Assembly: GCA_035296085.1 (NCBI GenBank)
Contig: DATHBP010000032.1
Span: 1 to 44,346 of the forward strand
Direction: 5' to 3'
DNA length: 44,346 bases
Source of the DNA: DATHBP01 sp035296085
Lineage (GTDB): Bacteria > Actinomycetota > Actinomycetes > Propionibacteriales > Nocardioidaceae
Of this stretch, positions 34,076-42,213 are shown piece by piece. Positions within the stretch are counted from its first letter, which is position 1. Every line of letters begins with the position of its first letter. Made by a program: the position numbers and the translations under genes. The notes under the pieces are model-generated. The model was given only the letters and a program-made list of their open reading frames with translations. It was not told the DNA's origin and searched no databases.

Positions 34076-35611
34076 GTGGTTGAGTTGAACCAGTCGGCCG
34101 AAGCGGTCATCGAGGAGCCGGCTCACGCTCCGGGTGAGCTCGACCCCAGGCGCTGGCTCGCGCTCGGCATCATCGCCGTCGCCCAGCTAATGATCATTCT
34201 GGACGCGTCGATCGTGAACATCGCGCTGCCGTCGGCGCAGGCGGACCTGGGCATCACCGACGCAGACCGGCAGTGGGTCGTCACCGCGTACACGCTGGCC
34301 TTCGGTGGCCTGCTCTTGCTCGGCGGCCGGATCGCGGACTTCATGGGGCGCAAGCGCACGTTCATCATCGGGTTGCTCGGCTTCGCCGTCGCCTCAGCCC
34401 TCGGTGGCATCGCCTCGAATGCTGGCCTGCTCTTCGCGGCCCGTGGCCTGCAAGGCGCCTTCGCTGCTCTGCTCGCACCCGCGGCACTGTCGCTGATCAC
34501 CGTCATGTTCACCCTGCCCAAGGAGCGCGCCAAGGCGTTCGGCGTTTTCGGTGCGATCAGCGGCGGGGGGGCAGCGATCGGCTTGATCGTCGGTGGCGTC
34601 CTGACCGAGTACGCGTCCTGGCGCTGGTGCCTCGGCGTGAACGTGCCGATCGCTCTCGCCGCAGCTCTTGCCGCGGCAGCGGTCGTGCGTGAGAGCAAGG
34701 CCTACGGCGACACCCGCTACGACGTTCCCGGCGCGGTCCTGGCAACGCTCGGCTTGCTGTCCCTGGTCTACGGCTTCACCGAGGCGGCGAGGCTGAAAGA
34801 CCCGGGCAACAGCACCGAGGTGCTCGGCTGGACGGCAAGCTCGACGTTGTTCTTCCTGGGCGCGGCCGCAGTGCTCCTAGTCGCGTTCCTCGCCTGGGAG
34901 CTGCGCGCGAAGAACCCGCTGCTTCCCATGCGGATCATTCTGGACCGCAACCGGGGCGGCTCCTACCTGGTGTTCCTGCTGACCGGGGCCGGGCTGTTCG
35001 CAATGTTCTTGTTCCTCACCTACTACTTCCAGATCACCTTGGGCTACAGCCCGCTCAGATCGGGTTTTGCGTTCCTGCCGTTCAGCGGCGGAATCATCCT
35101 TACCGCTGGCCTGGTGGCGCATCTGCTGCCGCGGGTGGGGCCGAAGCCCTTGATGGTCCCCGGCATGGTCATGGCCGTCGTCGGCTTGTTGCTGCTCACT
35201 CGCATCACACCCGAAACCGACTACTGGACGCACGTGCTGCCGTCGTTGCTGCTCATGAGCATTGGGCTCGCGGGTGTGTTCATCCCGGCGTCCAGCACTG
35301 CGCTGTTCCGAGTCGGTGACCGCGACGCCGGCGTGGCCAGCGCAGTGCTCAACACCGCCCAGCAGATCGGGGGTTCGCTCGGTCTCGCCTTGCTCAACAC
35401 GCTGTACGCCGGCGCGGTGACGAGCTACGTCGCCGAGAACTTGACCGACCCGGCGGATGCCGAGAGGGTGACCGGCCTGGCTTTCGTACACGGCTATCAC
35501 GTCTCGTTCTTCTGGGGAGCGGTCCTGTTGTTCCTCGCGCTGCTGGTGATGATCTTCGTGATCAACGCCAGGAAAGAGGACGTGCCAGCCACCCCGGGCC
35601 TCGCCGGCTGA
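34076..35611 (+). CDS. MFS drug exporter, DHA2 family (14 TM)
   Basis: This 511-residue membrane protein has about fourteen transmembrane helices. DHA2/EmrB-QacA features are the first-helix motif AQLMIILDASIVNIALPSAQ, the loop GGRIADFMGRKRTF (motif A), RGLQGAFAALLAPAAL (motif B) and GGAAIGLIVGGVLTE (motif C, antiporter). It probably exports hydrophobic drugs or natural products using the proton gradient. GTG 34076 is chosen because AGGAGA lies seven bases upstream; the open frame extends back into the preceding gene. It follows the GNAT gene by 46 bases on the same strand. Confidence 0.9.
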   Translation: MVELNQSAEAVIEEPAHAPGELDPRRWLALGIIAVAQLMIILDASIVNIALPSAQADLGITDADRQWVVTAYTLAFGGLLLLGGRIADFMGRKRTFIIGLLGFAVASALGGIASNAGLLFAARGLQGAFAALLAPAALSLITVMFTLPKERAKAFGVFGAISGGGAAIGLIVGGVLTEYASWRWCLGVNVPIALAAALAAAAVVRESKAYGDTRYDVPGAVLATLGLLSLVYGFTEAARLKDPGNSTEVLGWTASSTLFFLGAAAVLLVAFLAWELRAKNPLLPMRIILDRNRGGSYLVFLLTGAGLFAMFLFLTYYFQITLGYSPLRSGFAFLPFSGGIILTAGLVAHLLPRVGPKPLMVPGMVMAVVGLLLLTRITPETDYWTHVLPSLLLMSIGLAGVFIPASSTALFRVGDRDAGVASAVLNTAQQIGGSLGLALLNTLYAGAVTSYVAENLTDPADAERVTGLAFVHGYHVSFFWGAVLLFLALLVMIFVINARKEDVPATPGLAG

Positions 35612-35665
35612 CGGTTTCACTGGGGCGCTGTCCCCGGGATGAAAGGGTGGGCGACCGAGGTGTCG

Positions 35666-35671
35666 TAGCGT
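35666..35671 (+). promoter_or_regulatory. -10 element of a leaderless transcript for the BtuF-like gene
   Basis: TAGCGT ends exactly seven bases before the GTG at 35679 and no Shine-Dalgarno is present. Confidence 0.5.
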
Positions 35672-35678
35672 TGTCGGC

Positions 35679-36575
35679 GTGCGGATCGTGTCGCTGTTGC
35701 CGTCCACGACGGAGATCGCCTTCGCGATCGGCGCGGGAGATGACGTCGTTGGCGTCACCTTCGAGTGCGACTACCCGGCGCAGGCGCGATCGCGTCGCAT
35801 TGTGTCCACGTCAGCGTTGCGGGCGGGCATGACCCCCAGCGAGATCGACGCGGAGGTTCGGGCCAGGGTCGCCGCCGGGGAAGACCTCTACCGGCTCGAC
35901 GAAGGAGCACTTCACGAGCTCGATCCCGAGCTCGTGCTGACCCAGGACCTCTGCGCGGTGTGTGCGGTCGATGTCTCCACCGTGGATGCTGCTCTTGCAC
36001 ACCTGGGCTGTTCGGGCCGGGTGCTCACCGTGGACCCCGGGACGCTTCGGGAGGTGCTCGACTCCATCCTCAGCATCGGCGCGGCCACCGGTCGTAAACC
36101 CGCGGCCAGGCAGCTGGTGGCGGAGCTGGAGTCCCGGCTCGACGCCGTTGCAACGGCCGTAACGGGTCTGCCGCGGCCGCGGGTGGCCGTGCTGGAGTGG
36201 ACCGATCCGCCGTTCACCGCTGGTCACTGGGTGCCCGACATGGTGAGCGCAGCCGGCGCCGCTCCCGCACTCGGCACGTCCGGCGAGCGGTCGCTGGCAA
36301 CCACATGGGCAGCGGTGACCGCCTGCGCAGCGGACCTCGTGGTCGTCGCATCCTGCGGTTACGGACTGCCCGGGACCACCCGGTTGGCCGCTGAGCTCAT
36401 CCAGGCGGGCGTGCTCGCAGCCGGCGTTCCGGTCTGGGCGGTGGATGCCGACGCGGCGTTCGTCCGCCCTGGCCCTCGCTTGGTCGACGGGGTCGAAGCT
36501 CTCGCGGGGCTGTGTCACCCCGATGCTCTGCCCGCTCGGCCGGAGATCGCTGCTTTCGTGGGGAACGCCCCCTGA
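35679..36575 (+). CDS. BtuF-like cobalamin/metal-complex binding protein without signal peptide
   Basis: This 298-residue protein has the helical-backbone metal-receptor fold of BtuF/FepB: MRIVSLLPSTTEIAFAIGAG at the start, VVGVTFECDYPAQA, HELDPELVLTQDLCAVCAV and VLEWTDPPFTAGHWVPDMV. Classical members are exported receptors of ABC importers for B12 or siderophores. This one has no signal peptide or lipobox, and no btuC/btuD neighbours, so it is probably cytoplasmic, as in a known group of cobalamin-binding-protein annotations. The role is uncertain. The cysteine pair in CAVCAV is conserved in this group as I remember it. Confidence 0.8.
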   Translation: MRIVSLLPSTTEIAFAIGAGDDVVGVTFECDYPAQARSRRIVSTSALRAGMTPSEIDAEVRARVAAGEDLYRLDEGALHELDPELVLTQDLCAVCAVDVSTVDAALAHLGCSGRVLTVDPGTLREVLDSILSIGAATGRKPAARQLVAELESRLDAVATAVTGLPRPRVAVLEWTDPPFTAGHWVPDMVSAAGAAPALGTSGERSLATTWAAVTACAADLVVVASCGYGLPGTTRLAAELIQAGVLAAGVPVWAVDADAAFVRPGPRLVDGVEALAGLCHPDALPARPEIAAFVGNAP

Positions 36576-36592
36576 TGCAACGCGTGTCGCAG

Positions 36593-36886
36593 TCACTCCG
36601 ATGTCTCGTCGCTGACGTACGGGCAGTGCCGGCACCCCCGCTCGCAGCAGTGCCCACGGTCTGCCAGAAAGCCAGCGGTCAGCACGAACAGCCCGGAGAC
36701 CGGATCCGGATAGCCGGGTGAACCCGCGGCCAGTGCGGCGGCGTGCGCGGCCAGGATGCTCGCCCGAGCCGGGTGGTCAGTGGGCAACCGTGTGCGGGCC
36801 GGCTCCGTGAGCGGACGCTCGTCGACCTTGTCGCGGCGATGCCCAGGGGTCACTGTCGTGAACGCTAGCGCACCACGCCCCGTCAC
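36593..36886 (-). CDS. DUF5522 family small cysteine-rich protein
   Basis: This 97-residue protein ends with the family signature GYPDPVSGLFVLTAGFL and CCERGCRHCPY, a four-cysteine plus histidine motif that probably binds a metal or Fe-S centre. The function is unknown. The GTG at 36886 is supported by GAGGA eight bases upstream. It converges on the BtuF-like gene and is divergent from the kinase gene. Confidence 0.85.
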   Translation of the reverse strand: MTGRGALAFTTVTPGHRRDKVDERPLTEPARTRLPTDHPARASILAAHAAALAAGSPGYPDPVSGLFVLTAGFLADRGHCCERGCRHCPYVSDETSE

Positions 36887-36952
36887 GGCTGGGTTCCTCG
36901 ACCCGCGGTTGGCTGCTGGCCGTCAGGTGAGCCGGTGTGCTGGAGTGGCGCG

Positions 36953-37888
36953 GTGGACGCCGACGACCTCGCCCGACGATTCGGCCTCGGTGCTGCGGTA
37001 GGACTGTCGGACGGACCGATCGCCCGCGGCAAGCAAGGCGTCGTGTGGCGGCTGGAGACCACCCACGGCAGCTGGGCGGTGAAAGTGCCGTTCCACCGAT
37101 GTCGTGAGGACGACGTGCAGCCGGCGACCCGATTCCAGGAGATGGCGCACGGCGCGGGTGTCCCCACACCGCAGGTCCGGCGCACCGTACAGGGTCACGT
37201 CTTTGCCACAGTGCGCGGCACGCAGGTCCGCGTGTACGAGTGGGTCGACCTGGCGGACCCCGATCCCACGCTCGACCCGGAATTGGTCGGCGCTGCCGTC
37301 GCCGCCATGCACCAGCTGAACGGCGCCGTCGCCGGTCCGCTGGACCCGTGGTATCACGAGCCGGTCGGCCCCGACCGCTGGGACCAGCTGGTTGAGCGGC
37401 TGCTGGTGGCCGGCGCGCCGTTTGCGGACCGGTTGGCCGGGCTCCGGGACGAGCTGGTGGCCCTGGAGTCCTGGATGGAGCCGCCGCAGATGCTGCGCAC
37501 CTGCCACCGAGACCTGTGGGCCGACAACGTCTTGCCAACCATGAGCGGCGGGATCTGCGTTCTCGACTGGGAGAACAGCGGGCCGGCGGATCCCAGCCAA
37601 GAGCTCGCTTGTGTGCTCTTCGAGTTCGCCCGCAGCGACCCAGAGCGGGTACGCGCCCTCACCTCGGCCTACCGCGATGCCGGAGGTCCGGGGAGGGTCA
37701 GTCGACGCGGACACTTCTCCATGCTCATCGCCGAGCTTGGGCATATCACCGAGACCGCCGCCAACGATTGGATAGAGCCCAACCTGCGCTCGCCCGATCG
37801 CGCCGCCTCCGCCGCCTGGGTCAGCGAGGTCTTCGACGAGCCGCACACGCGCGAGCTACTCGACTCGTTGCTGGGTGCCATCCCCTAA
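36953..37888 (+). CDS. Aminoglycoside phosphotransferase (APH)-fold kinase
   Basis: This 311-residue small-molecule kinase has an ATP-lobe lysine (Lys44 in SWAVKVPF), the catalytic loop HRDLWADN (His185, Asp187, Asn192) and the metal-binding Asp205 in VLDWENSG. APH-fold proteins phosphorylate aminoglycosides, choline, homoserine and other alcohols. Nothing here specifies the substrate, and resistance should not be assumed. GTG 36953 has GGAGTGG upstream and gives VDADDLARRFGLG. The divergent neighbour is the DUF5522 gene. Confidence 0.85.
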   Translation: MDADDLARRFGLGAAVGLSDGPIARGKQGVVWRLETTHGSWAVKVPFHRCREDDVQPATRFQEMAHGAGVPTPQVRRTVQGHVFATVRGTQVRVYEWVDLADPDPTLDPELVGAAVAAMHQLNGAVAGPLDPWYHEPVGPDRWDQLVERLLVAGAPFADRLAGLRDELVALESWMEPPQMLRTCHRDLWADNVLPTMSGGICVLDWENSGPADPSQELACVLFEFARSDPERVRALTSAYRDAGGPGRVSRRGHFSMLIAELGHITETAANDWIEPNLRSPDRAASAAWVSEVFDEPHTRELLDSLLGAIP

Positions 37889-37967
37889 GCGGGCGGACCA
37901 ACCCTCAAGGCGGGTCTGCTGTTGCGCATCGATCCGACCGACGCCGAGTCGCGCCACGCTGCGGGCT

Positions 37968-38273
37968 CTACGCCGTACGGTTCGTTCTGTCCTGGACTGT
38001 CAGGCCGACGAGTGGGCAGTCGCCTTCCTCTAGCTGTTCGGCCTTTCGCACTGCCGCCTTCACCGGCACGACGTAGCGGCCGTCCTTCGGGAACAGTGAC
38101 GTCTCCCATTCACTGCGGCCGATCTTGACGATGACCGGGATCATGCCCCAGCCGTAGCTCACGAACGACGACTCATCGCGTAGGACGTGGCACTCCTCCT
38201 CCGGCACCGTGATGAAGTACCACGGTGCAGGTCCCCGCCAGGACCACAGCTCAGCGGCGAACTCCAGCTCCAT
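37968..38273 (-). CDS. DUF1905 family protein
   Basis: This 101-residue single-domain protein has the DUF1905 pattern FAAELWSWRGPAPWYFITVP, GWGMIPVIVKIGRSEWETSL and FPKDGRYVVPVKAAVRKAE. It is a small beta-barrel family of unknown function. The ATG at 38273 is only three bases after the stop of the upstream membrane-protein gene and has AAGGAG seven bases before it, so the two are an operon. Confidence 0.9.
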   Translation of the reverse strand: MELEFAAELWSWRGPAPWYFITVPEEECHVLRDESSFVSYGWGMIPVIVKIGRSEWETSLFPKDGRYVVPVKAAVRKAEQLEEGDCPLVGLTVQDRTNRTA

Positions 38274-38276
38274 CGG

Positions 38277-39422
38277 TCAGCTCCTTTCGACCAGTGCTGC
38301 CGCTCGCTGCGACGGCCAACGCACCAGTTGCTCCAACGGCCCTCGCGGCAGCACGGCGCGCCACTGCGCGGCCAGCAACAGTGCGAAGACGACGTGCAGC
38401 GACCAGACCAGCCACGGACGGTCCGGCTCGGGCGAACCGGCCACCGCAAGCACATGCAGTGTGTAGAGAGTCAGCGTCATGCTTCCCACCCAGGCCAGTG
38501 GCACGATCCAACGGCCGAGGGCTCTGGCCAGCAACAGGCAGGCGCCGAGCAGCGCCAGCGAGGTGCCGATGGTGTGGGCCAGGTCCAGCGTGGTGCTGCT
38601 GTGCGGGTCGGCGACCACGAGCCACCAGGCCGTATCTGTCGGGGTCGTGCCGTACAAGGGCTCCTCGCCGACGTCGCGTGGCAGGGCGACCATTGCCTGG
38701 GGCAGCCGCAGCAGTAGGCGGGATGTCACGACGGCGGCTACGGCGAGAGCGGCTCCCCCAGCAAGCAGCCGGCGTGCGACCGCAGTTTCACCGAGGTCGA
38801 GGCGCCCGACCGCGAGCCCGGCGGCGAGGTACGCCAGCCAGGCCAGGACCGGGTAGTAGCCGGTGATGGCCAGCTCGGTCAGCAGCGCCGCCGGGTCGGC
38901 GAGGTCGGCGAACACCGGGCTATGCCCGCGGAGAGGTTCGAGATGGCTACGCACCAGGTGCGACCCGACCGGAACGAGCGTCGCCACGCCGACCGCGAGT
39001 CCAGCCAGCGCGGGGGCTCGAAGCCGCAGCAGTGGGACCGCCAGGGCGAACAGCAACCCGTAGTAGACCAGAATGATCGCGAGGCCCGACCGAAATGAAC
39101 CCAGGGCGAAGCCAAGAGCTGCGATGCAGGCGCAACGGACCAAGAGCGCTGCCCCCGCCGCCCGCCATCTGCCCCCGGCCAATGGCTTCCGGCTGCCGTT
39201 GGCGAGCGCAAGCGCCACGCCGGCCAGCAGCGCGAAAGCGGCCGAGGACCGACCGCGAGCAATCTGGTCGCTGAGCGACACGCCACCGCCCTCGGTGAAT
39301 CCCGGCAGCAGGTGGACGGCCATCATCCCGATGAGCGCCACCCCCCGAGCCGCGTCGACCCCCACGAGCCGGGTTCGGGGCGCTGCTCTCTGAGCGCTCG
39401 CCAGATCGCCCCGCACGCTCAT
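38277..39422 (-). CDS. Multi-TM acyltransferase-like protein (DUF1624/DUF418, HGSNAT-like)
   Basis: This 381-residue protein has about ten membrane helices. The N-terminal RLVGVDAARGVALIGMMAVH is the signature of the heparan-alpha-glucosaminide acetyltransferase/DUF1624-DUF418 group, and the C-terminal VGSMTLTLYTLHVLAVAG is the matching end. Members are thought to move acyl groups to sugars across the membrane. The substrate is unknown. The ATG lacks a Shine-Dalgarno, but a TACCGT -10 ends six bases upstream, so a leaderless transcript is likely. Divergent from the sigma-factor operon. Confidence 0.82.
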   Translation of the reverse strand: MSVRGDLASAQRAAPRTRLVGVDAARGVALIGMMAVHLLPGFTEGGGVSLSDQIARGRSSAAFALLAGVALALANGSRKPLAGGRWRAAGAALLVRCACIAALGFALGSFRSGLAIILVYYGLLFALAVPLLRLRAPALAGLAVGVATLVPVGSHLVRSHLEPLRGHSPVFADLADPAALLTELAITGYYPVLAWLAYLAAGLAVGRLDLGETAVARRLLAGGAALAVAAVVTSRLLLRLPQAMVALPRDVGEEPLYGTTPTDTAWWLVVADPHSSTTLDLAHTIGTSLALLGACLLLARALGRWIVPLAWVGSMTLTLYTLHVLAVAGSPEPDRPWLVWSLHVVFALLLAAQWRAVLPRGPLEQLVRWPSQRAAALVERS

Positions 39423-39428
39423 GGGTGG

Positions 39429-39434
39429 ACGGTA
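39429..39434 (-). promoter_or_regulatory. -10 element of a leaderless transcript for the DUF1624/DUF418 gene
   Basis: TACCGT on the minus strand is followed by six bases (CCACCC) and the ATG at 39422. No good -35 was found. Confidence 0.5.
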
Positions 39435-39624
39435 GTGGCGGGTCGGTCACAGCGGCGTGCCAGGTGCAATTCGAAGCGCGATGTCACATTCTTGGTCGCG
39501 GCGGTGCTGTAGAGACATGGGCCTTGTTCGGCACGCGGAAGCGGCGGCCTCCCCTCGCGCCCTGTCCGCCGACCTGAAAGCGGTGGGTGGTACTGCGAAC
39601 CGTCGGGAGGGGCGGAGGGAGCAG

Positions 39625-40149
39625 GTGGCGGTGTCGGGTCGTGTTCGCGGCGCCGTGCGCGCAGACCTGGACGAGGTTTTCCGCCGCGACTACCAGCGGG
39701 TCGTCGGCGTGGCCGCCCGGGTGCTGGGCTCCCGGGACCAGGCCGAGGACGTCGCACAGGACGTCTTCCTGTCTTTCGGTCGCTCGTCGGTGCCGGCCGG
39801 TGGGGCCAGCGGCTGGCTCTGCGTCGCCGCCGCCCATACCGCGCTGAACGTCCTGCGCTCGGGGCGCCGCCGCGCAACGCGGGAGGAGAACGTCGCCGCT
39901 GCGGAACCCGATGGCGTCGCCGACGTGGCTGACGTGGTGGTGACTCTCGAGGAACGCAGCCGCGTCCGCGCGGCGCTCGCGCGGCTGCCCCGCAAGCAAG
40001 CCGTCGCCCTGGTGCTGCGGCACAGCGGCCTGTCCTACGCCGACGTGGCCGCCGCACTCGGCTTGTCCCCCGGCAGCGTCGGCACGACCGTGCGGCGCGC
40101 CGAATCCGCACTGCGGGAGGAGTTGAACCGTCATGCGTCATCCGACTGA
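39625..40149 (+). CDS. ECF-type RNA polymerase sigma factor
   Basis: This roughly 174-residue sigma factor has region 2 at about 20-85 (LDEVFRRDYQRVVGVAARV, DQAEDVAQDVFLSFGR, AAAHTALNVLRSGRRR) and region 4 at about 115-170 (LARLPRKQAVALVLRHSGLS, LGLSPGSVGTTVRRAESALR). It has the usual two-domain ECF form. GTG 39625 (or GTG 39631) is used because GGAGGGA lies just before and the domain starts soon after; ATG 39517 would add 36 residues without family character. It is the first gene of a four-gene coupled operon and overlaps the anti-sigma gene by 17 bases. Confidence 0.85.
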   Translation: MAVSGRVRGAVRADLDEVFRRDYQRVVGVAARVLGSRDQAEDVAQDVFLSFGRSSVPAGGASGWLCVAAAHTALNVLRSGRRRATREENVAAAEPDGVADVADVVVTLEERSRVRAALARLPRKQAVALVLRHSGLSYADVAAALGLSPGSVGTTVRRAESALREELNRHASSD

Positions 40150-41218
40150 GGGTGCGCTGCGCCGGCTGGTTGACGAGCCGGCCGGTGTGCCCACCCATGA
40201 CCGCGAGCACGTGACCGACTGCCGGCAGTGCATCGACGGGCTAGCCGCCATGCGTGCGGATGCCGCACTTGTCGAGGCGGCGCTCGCGCCCGAGGGCGTC
40301 CCAGACGTCGACGTCGGTGCCGCATGGCAGCGTCTGTCGACCGCTATCGCATCAGCCGGACCGGGAAGGGTGGAGCCGCCGCCGCGTACCGGTCGTGTCC
40401 GCGCGGTTTTGCGCCGTCCCGCCGTCGCGGCCCTTGCCGTCGCCGTCGTCCTGAGCGGAGCCGGTGTCGCTGCCGCCAACGACTGGCTACAGATTTTCCG
40501 GACCGAGCAGGTCGCCCCCGTGAGCATCAGCGCCGGTGACCTCATCGCCCTGCCCGACCTGAGCGCCTACGGCGACCTCACGGTCACCGGCGGGCCGGAC
40601 GTGCACCGCGTCGCGGGGTCGGCGGCCGCCGCAGCCCAAACGGGGCTCGACGTCCCCAAGGTGACGACACTCCCCCGCGGCGTCAGCGGTGAGCCGACCT
40701 ACCAGGTGGGCGGCAGGGTGAGCGCCACGTTCACCTTCTCGGCGGACCGAGCCGAGAACGCCGCCGCCGAGGCCGGGGAGACGTTGCCTCCTGTCCCGGC
40801 GGGACTGGACGGCGGCCAGGTGCGACTGGTCGCCGGACCCGGCGTCGCTCAAGTCTGGGCGTCCTCCGCCGGCGTACCCGCCCTCGTCGTCGGTCGGGCA
40901 GTCGCGCCGTCGGCGTTCTCGTCGGGGGTTCCGTTCGAGACGGTGCGCGACTACTTGCTCTCGCTGCCCGGCCTGCCCGATGACGTCGCTGCGCAGCTGC
41001 GCACGTTCAGTGCGGATGGCTCCACCTTGCCGCTGCCCGTGCCCGCAGACCAGGTCACCACGTCGTCGGCCCACGTGAACCGAGCGCCAGCCACGGTGCT
41101 GACCACCCGTGACCGGGCGCTAGCGGCTGTCGTGTGGGTGGACGGTGGCTTGATGACCGTTGTAGCGGGATCGCTTGACGCCGACGAAGTTCTGTCGATC
41201 GCGCGAGAACTTCGATGA
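40133..41218 (+). CDS. Membrane-anchored zinc-finger anti-sigma factor
   Basis: This 361-residue protein has an HxxxCxxC zinc motif (His26, Cys30, Cys33, in REHVTDCRQC) in a short cytoplasmic domain. One membrane helix lies at about 97-115 (VAALAVAVVLSGAGVAAA). About 240 residues follow outside, with no family I recognise (LQIFRTEQVAPVSISAGDL; ending GSLDADEVLSIARELR, like DUF4367-type ends). It should hold the upstream sigma factor at the membrane until an envelope signal arrives. The stop shares ATGA with the ABC ATPase gene, so sensor and transporter are made together. Confidence 0.75.
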   Translation: MRHPTEGALRRLVDEPAGVPTHDREHVTDCRQCIDGLAAMRADAALVEAALAPEGVPDVDVGAAWQRLSTAIASAGPGRVEPPPRTGRVRAVLRRPAVAALAVAVVLSGAGVAAANDWLQIFRTEQVAPVSISAGDLIALPDLSAYGDLTVTGGPDVHRVAGSAAAAAQTGLDVPKVTTLPRGVSGEPTYQVGGRVSATFTFSADRAENAAAEAGETLPPVPAGLDGGQVRLVAGPGVAQVWASSAGVPALVVGRAVAPSAFSSGVPFETVRDYLLSLPGLPDDVAAQLRTFSADGSTLPLPVPADQVTTSSAHVNRAPATVLTTRDRALAAVVWVDGGLMTVVAGSLDADEVLSIARELR

Positions 41219-42213
41219 CCATGGCCACCGGTCCCTCCGCCGACGGAGCCACTGCCGCGCGCCGGGCCGCCGCTCAGCTGGTCGCCGATCTGCCACCGGC
41301 CCCCGCTGTCTGGTGCTCGGGCCTGCGCAAGCGTTACGGCCGGCGGCCGGCGGTCGACAACGTGTCCCTCGAGGTGGGGCGGGGCGAGATCGTCGGTCTG
41401 CTCGGTCCGAACGGCGCGGGCAAGACGACGGTGATCAAGATGCTCCTCGGACTGGTCCACCCGGATGCGGGAGAGGTGCTGCTGCTGGGTGAGCCGGCGG
41501 GCAATCCGGCTGCCCGCGTCCGCGTCGGTTACCTGCCCGAGCTGTTCCGGTATCAGCCGTGGCTGAGCGCGGCTGAGGTGCTGGCCCTGCACGTCCGCCT
41601 TTCCGGGGTCGAGGTGTCTGGGCGGCAGCAGCGCGACTGCCTGGCGCTGGTTGGCTTGGCCGAACGCTCCGGTGATCGCGTCGGCGGCTTCTCGAAGGGG
41701 ATGCAGCAGCGCCTCGGCCTGGCGGTGGCCCTGGTCGCCCGACCCGAGCTTGCTGTGCTGGACGAGCCGACCAGCGCCCTGGATCCGCTCGGTCGCGCCG
41801 ACGTTCGCGACATCGTCCTGGCGCTGAGGTCGGAGGGTGTCGCCGTACTGCTCAACTCGCACCTGATCGGTGAAGTGGAACGGGTCTGCGACCGGGTGGT
41901 GATTCTGGACCACGGCCGGGTCGCAGCGGCGGGCACGATGGCCGCGTTGCTCGTCCAGCGCGAGCTTCGCCTCCACTTGACCGACCTCTCCCCCGCTGGC
42001 GAGGTGCGGCTGGCCGCGACCGGGGACGTCGAGCGAGTGGGCGACTGGTTCACCGTGGCTCTGACGTCCGACGATGACGAGACGGCCGTACCGGCGCTGG
42101 TGAGTGACCTGGTTGGTCTGGGCGCGCGAGTGCACGCCGTCGAACCCGCGCGGATCAGCCTGGAGGAGCGCCTGCTCGGCATCCTGCGGACGAACGACGG
42201 AGACAAACCATGA
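41215..42213 (+). CDS. ABC transporter ATP-binding protein (ABC-2 exporter type)
   Basis: This 332-residue ATPase has the Walker A motif GPNGAGKT at 64-71, the signature SKGMQQ at 160-165 and Walker B LAVLDEPTSALDP. A roughly 100-residue C-terminal part after the D loop is usual for exporters of the NatA/CcmA/DrrA group. The first 35 residues before WCSGLRKRYG are an extra N-terminal segment. It energises the permease encoded by the next, overlapping gene. Start ATG 41215 lies in the stop of the anti-sigma gene. Confidence 0.93.
   Translation: MTMATGPSADGATAARRAAAQLVADLPPAPAVWCSGLRKRYGRRPAVDNVSLEVGRGEIVGLLGPNGAGKTTVIKMLLGLVHPDAGEVLLLGEPAGNPAARVRVGYLPELFRYQPWLSAAEVLALHVRLSGVEVSGRQQRDCLALVGLAERSGDRVGGFSKGMQQRLGLAVALVARPELAVLDEPTSALDPLGRADVRDIVLALRSEGVAVLLNSHLIGEVERVCDRVVILDHGRVAAAGTMAALLVQRELRLHLTDLSPAGEVRLAATGDVERVGDWFTVALTSDDDETAVPALVSDLVGLGARVHAVEPARISLEERLLGILRTNDGDKP

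Noticed and set aside
36577..36595. Imperfect palindrome TGCAACGCGTGTCGCA between the BtuF-like and DUF5522 genes.
   Set aside because: It has a mismatch and a G-T pair in a short stem; I cannot distinguish it from chance.
36953..37888. APH-fold gene as an antibiotic resistance gene.
   Set aside because: The fold is shared with many kinases of ordinary metabolism, and nothing in the sequence or context points to aminoglycosides.
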